Positions 5,309-5,847 of a stretch of 5,847 nt of DNA are shown one piece after another (the stretch's first letter is position 1; every line of letters starts with the position of its first letter). The notes beneath the pieces are model-generated. The model made no database searches. It had not been told where the DNA came from and worked only from the letters and a program-made list of their open reading frames with translations. Position numbers and translations under genes: made by a program. The stretch covers positions 1 to 5,847 of the forward strand of contig JAUXJK010000145.1 in NCBI GenBank assembly GCA_030624785.1, given 5' to 3'. The DNA comes from Actinomycetes bacterium. GTDB taxonomy: Bacteria; Actinomycetota; Thermoleophilia; Gaiellales; Gaiellaceae.

Positions 5309-5338
5309 GAGCACACGCAGCCTTGTCGATGTGTGCTC
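5309..5338. promoter_or_regulatory. 8-bp perfect inverted repeat upstream of the helicase-like gene
   Basis: GAGCACAC (5309-5316) and GTGTGCTC (5331-5338) are perfectly complementary, with a 14-bp spacer and a centre-to-centre distance of 22 bp, about two helical turns. It lies just after the candidate -10 box and 39 bases before ATG 5378. It could be an operator for a dimeric repressor that blocks transcription start, or a hairpin in the leader mRNA. It is unrelated in sequence to the dyads at 1013-1040 and 3763-3789. Confidence 0.45.
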
Positions 5339-5355
5339 CGATCTTTCTGACACCC

Positions 5356-5373
5356 GCGGCGCTGATGCGCCGC
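5356..5373. repeat. GC hairpin directly before the ATG of the helicase-like gene
   Basis: GCGGCGC (5356-5362) and GCGCCGC (5367-5373) form a perfect 7-bp GC-only stem with a TGAT loop, ending 4 bases before ATG 5378. It occupies the place of a Shine-Dalgarno, and none is visible. It may restrict ribosome access, mark a start that works without Shine-Dalgarno pairing, or be a terminator for upstream transcription. Confidence 0.4.
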
Positions 5374-5377
5374 CTGC

Positions 5378-5847
5378 ATGCAAAACGACACATCGCATCT
5401 CTCTGCCACGCTGGCCGATGCTGAAGGCTTGTCGGCGCTTGCCGAACGAGTCGGATCCTGGGCCGGCGAACCGCTGCTCCACGACGGCGAGGACCCGACA
5501 ACGGCGCTGGCCGAGGACAGTGCCCGCAGACGGGCTCTGGACGACGCGCTCGCGGAGATAGACGATGGTGCTGAGTCTCCGTCCAACGACTGGCGGGTGT
5601 CGTATTCGCTCATGCTGGGCCTCGAGCGCGTACTCAGCGCTCCGAAGCCGCAAACAGCAGCGGGTACTGAGCTTCGCAGACACCAGACAGACGCACTCGC
5701 CGGAATGCTTACCGAGCTGATCGCACTCGCGGAGAGGAGCCGCGATGCGACGAACAACGGCGACGAGGCTGAGGACGCCACCGCTGAGGAAGACGACGAG
5801 CCGATCGCAACGGGCGACGACGATCTAGACGGCGAGGAGCCCGACGA
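5378..5847 (+). CDS. N-terminus of an acidic protein, probable SF2 (DEAD/DEAH-type) helicase, cut by window end
   Basis: The frame is open from ATG 5378 to the last base with no stop: 156 codons plus two bases. An in-frame TGA at 5363-5365 with no start between it and the ATG fixes the N-terminus. Residues 1-90 are a helical, Asp/Glu/Ala-rich segment with DWRVSYSLMLGLERVL (71-86). Residues 97-115 read TELRRHQTDALAGMLTELI; LRxHQxxAL is the motif that typically opens SF2 helicase and restriction-helicase domains, just ahead of the Walker A motif. Residues 129-156 are an acidic linker with 16 Asp/Glu in 28. The ATPase core itself would lie beyond the window, so the helicase call rests on one motif. 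Another nucleic-acid ATPase or an unrelated acidic protein remains possible. The gene has its own candidate promoter and leader, so it is probably not in an operon with the XRE-TPR gene. Confidence 0.6.
   Translation, partial: MQNDTSHLSATLADAEGLSALAERVGSWAGEPLLHDGEDPTTALAEDSARRRALDDALAEIDDGAESPSNDWRVSYSLMLGLERVLSAPKPQTAAGTELRRHQTDALAGMLTELIALAERSRDATNNGDEAEDATAEEDDEPIATGDDDLDGEEPD

Noticed and set aside
4849..5781. Long reverse-strand frame opposite the XRE-TPR and helicase-like genes
   Set aside because: Its product is Ser/Arg-rich low-complexity sequence, as expected from the antisense of high-GC coding DNA, and it overlaps two plus-strand genes with clear features.
1..5847. Mobile elements, CRISPR arrays and selenocysteine machinery
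   Set aside because: No transposase or integrase motifs, no repeat-spacer pattern and no SelA/SelB/SelD-like protein were seen in any frame.

Overview
The window is GC-rich and codes densely on both strands. It uses GTG and TTG starts beside ATG and has several T-poor GC hairpins. These traits, plus an XRE-TPR regulator and a carbamoylase-type amidase, suggest a high-GC Actinomycetota, possibly a Thermoleophilia-like lineage. The phylum is a moderate inference and the class a weak one. No insertion sequence, CRISPR array, rRNA or tRNA gene was seen.

Layout: (1) 2-307 (+) is the C-terminus of a polysaccharide-deacetylase/PuuE-like protein. (2) 379-861 (+) encodes a small coiled-coil protein with a TTG start. 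(3) 871-990 (-) is a 39-residue, very basic protein gene. (4) 1047-2288 (+) encodes an M20-type Zn amidase of the allantoate amidohydrolase / N-carbamoyl-amino-acid hydrolase group. (5) 3684-2285 (-) is a two-gene operon: a TPR-like helical protein, then a peroxiredoxin-like protein whose frame carries a TGA exactly at the active-site cysteine. (6) 3936-5237 (+) encodes an XRE-family regulator with TPRs, divergent from that operon. (7) 5378-5847 (+) is the start of a large acidic protein, probably an SF2 helicase, cut by the window end.

The main discovery is the peroxiredoxin-like gene at 3022-2285 (-). A reading by ORF caller would start it at an internal ATG (2851) and lose the N-terminus and active site. 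The true start overlaps the upstream stop (ATGA). Codon 45 is TGA inside the motif RGWW-(TGA)-PKE, where a cysteine is expected, and the frame stays open for 200 further residues. A 7-bp stem with a 6-nt G-containing loop begins 16 nt after the TGA, and its loop starts 23 nt after the TGA, as expected for a bacterial SECIS element. I read this as a selenocysteine-containing thioredoxin-fold peroxidase. A nonsense mutation or sequencing error is the main alternative. No selenocysteine machinery lies in the window.

How the genes may work together: the TPR-like protein and the selenoprotein are translationally coupled and probably share a redox or stress task. The divergent XRE-TPR regulator could control them through the 251-bp shared intergenic region, which holds an 8-bp perfect inverted repeat. 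The deacetylase-like and amidase genes at the left could belong to ureide or carbamoyl-compound catabolism, but they are separated by two unrelated small genes, so this link is weak.
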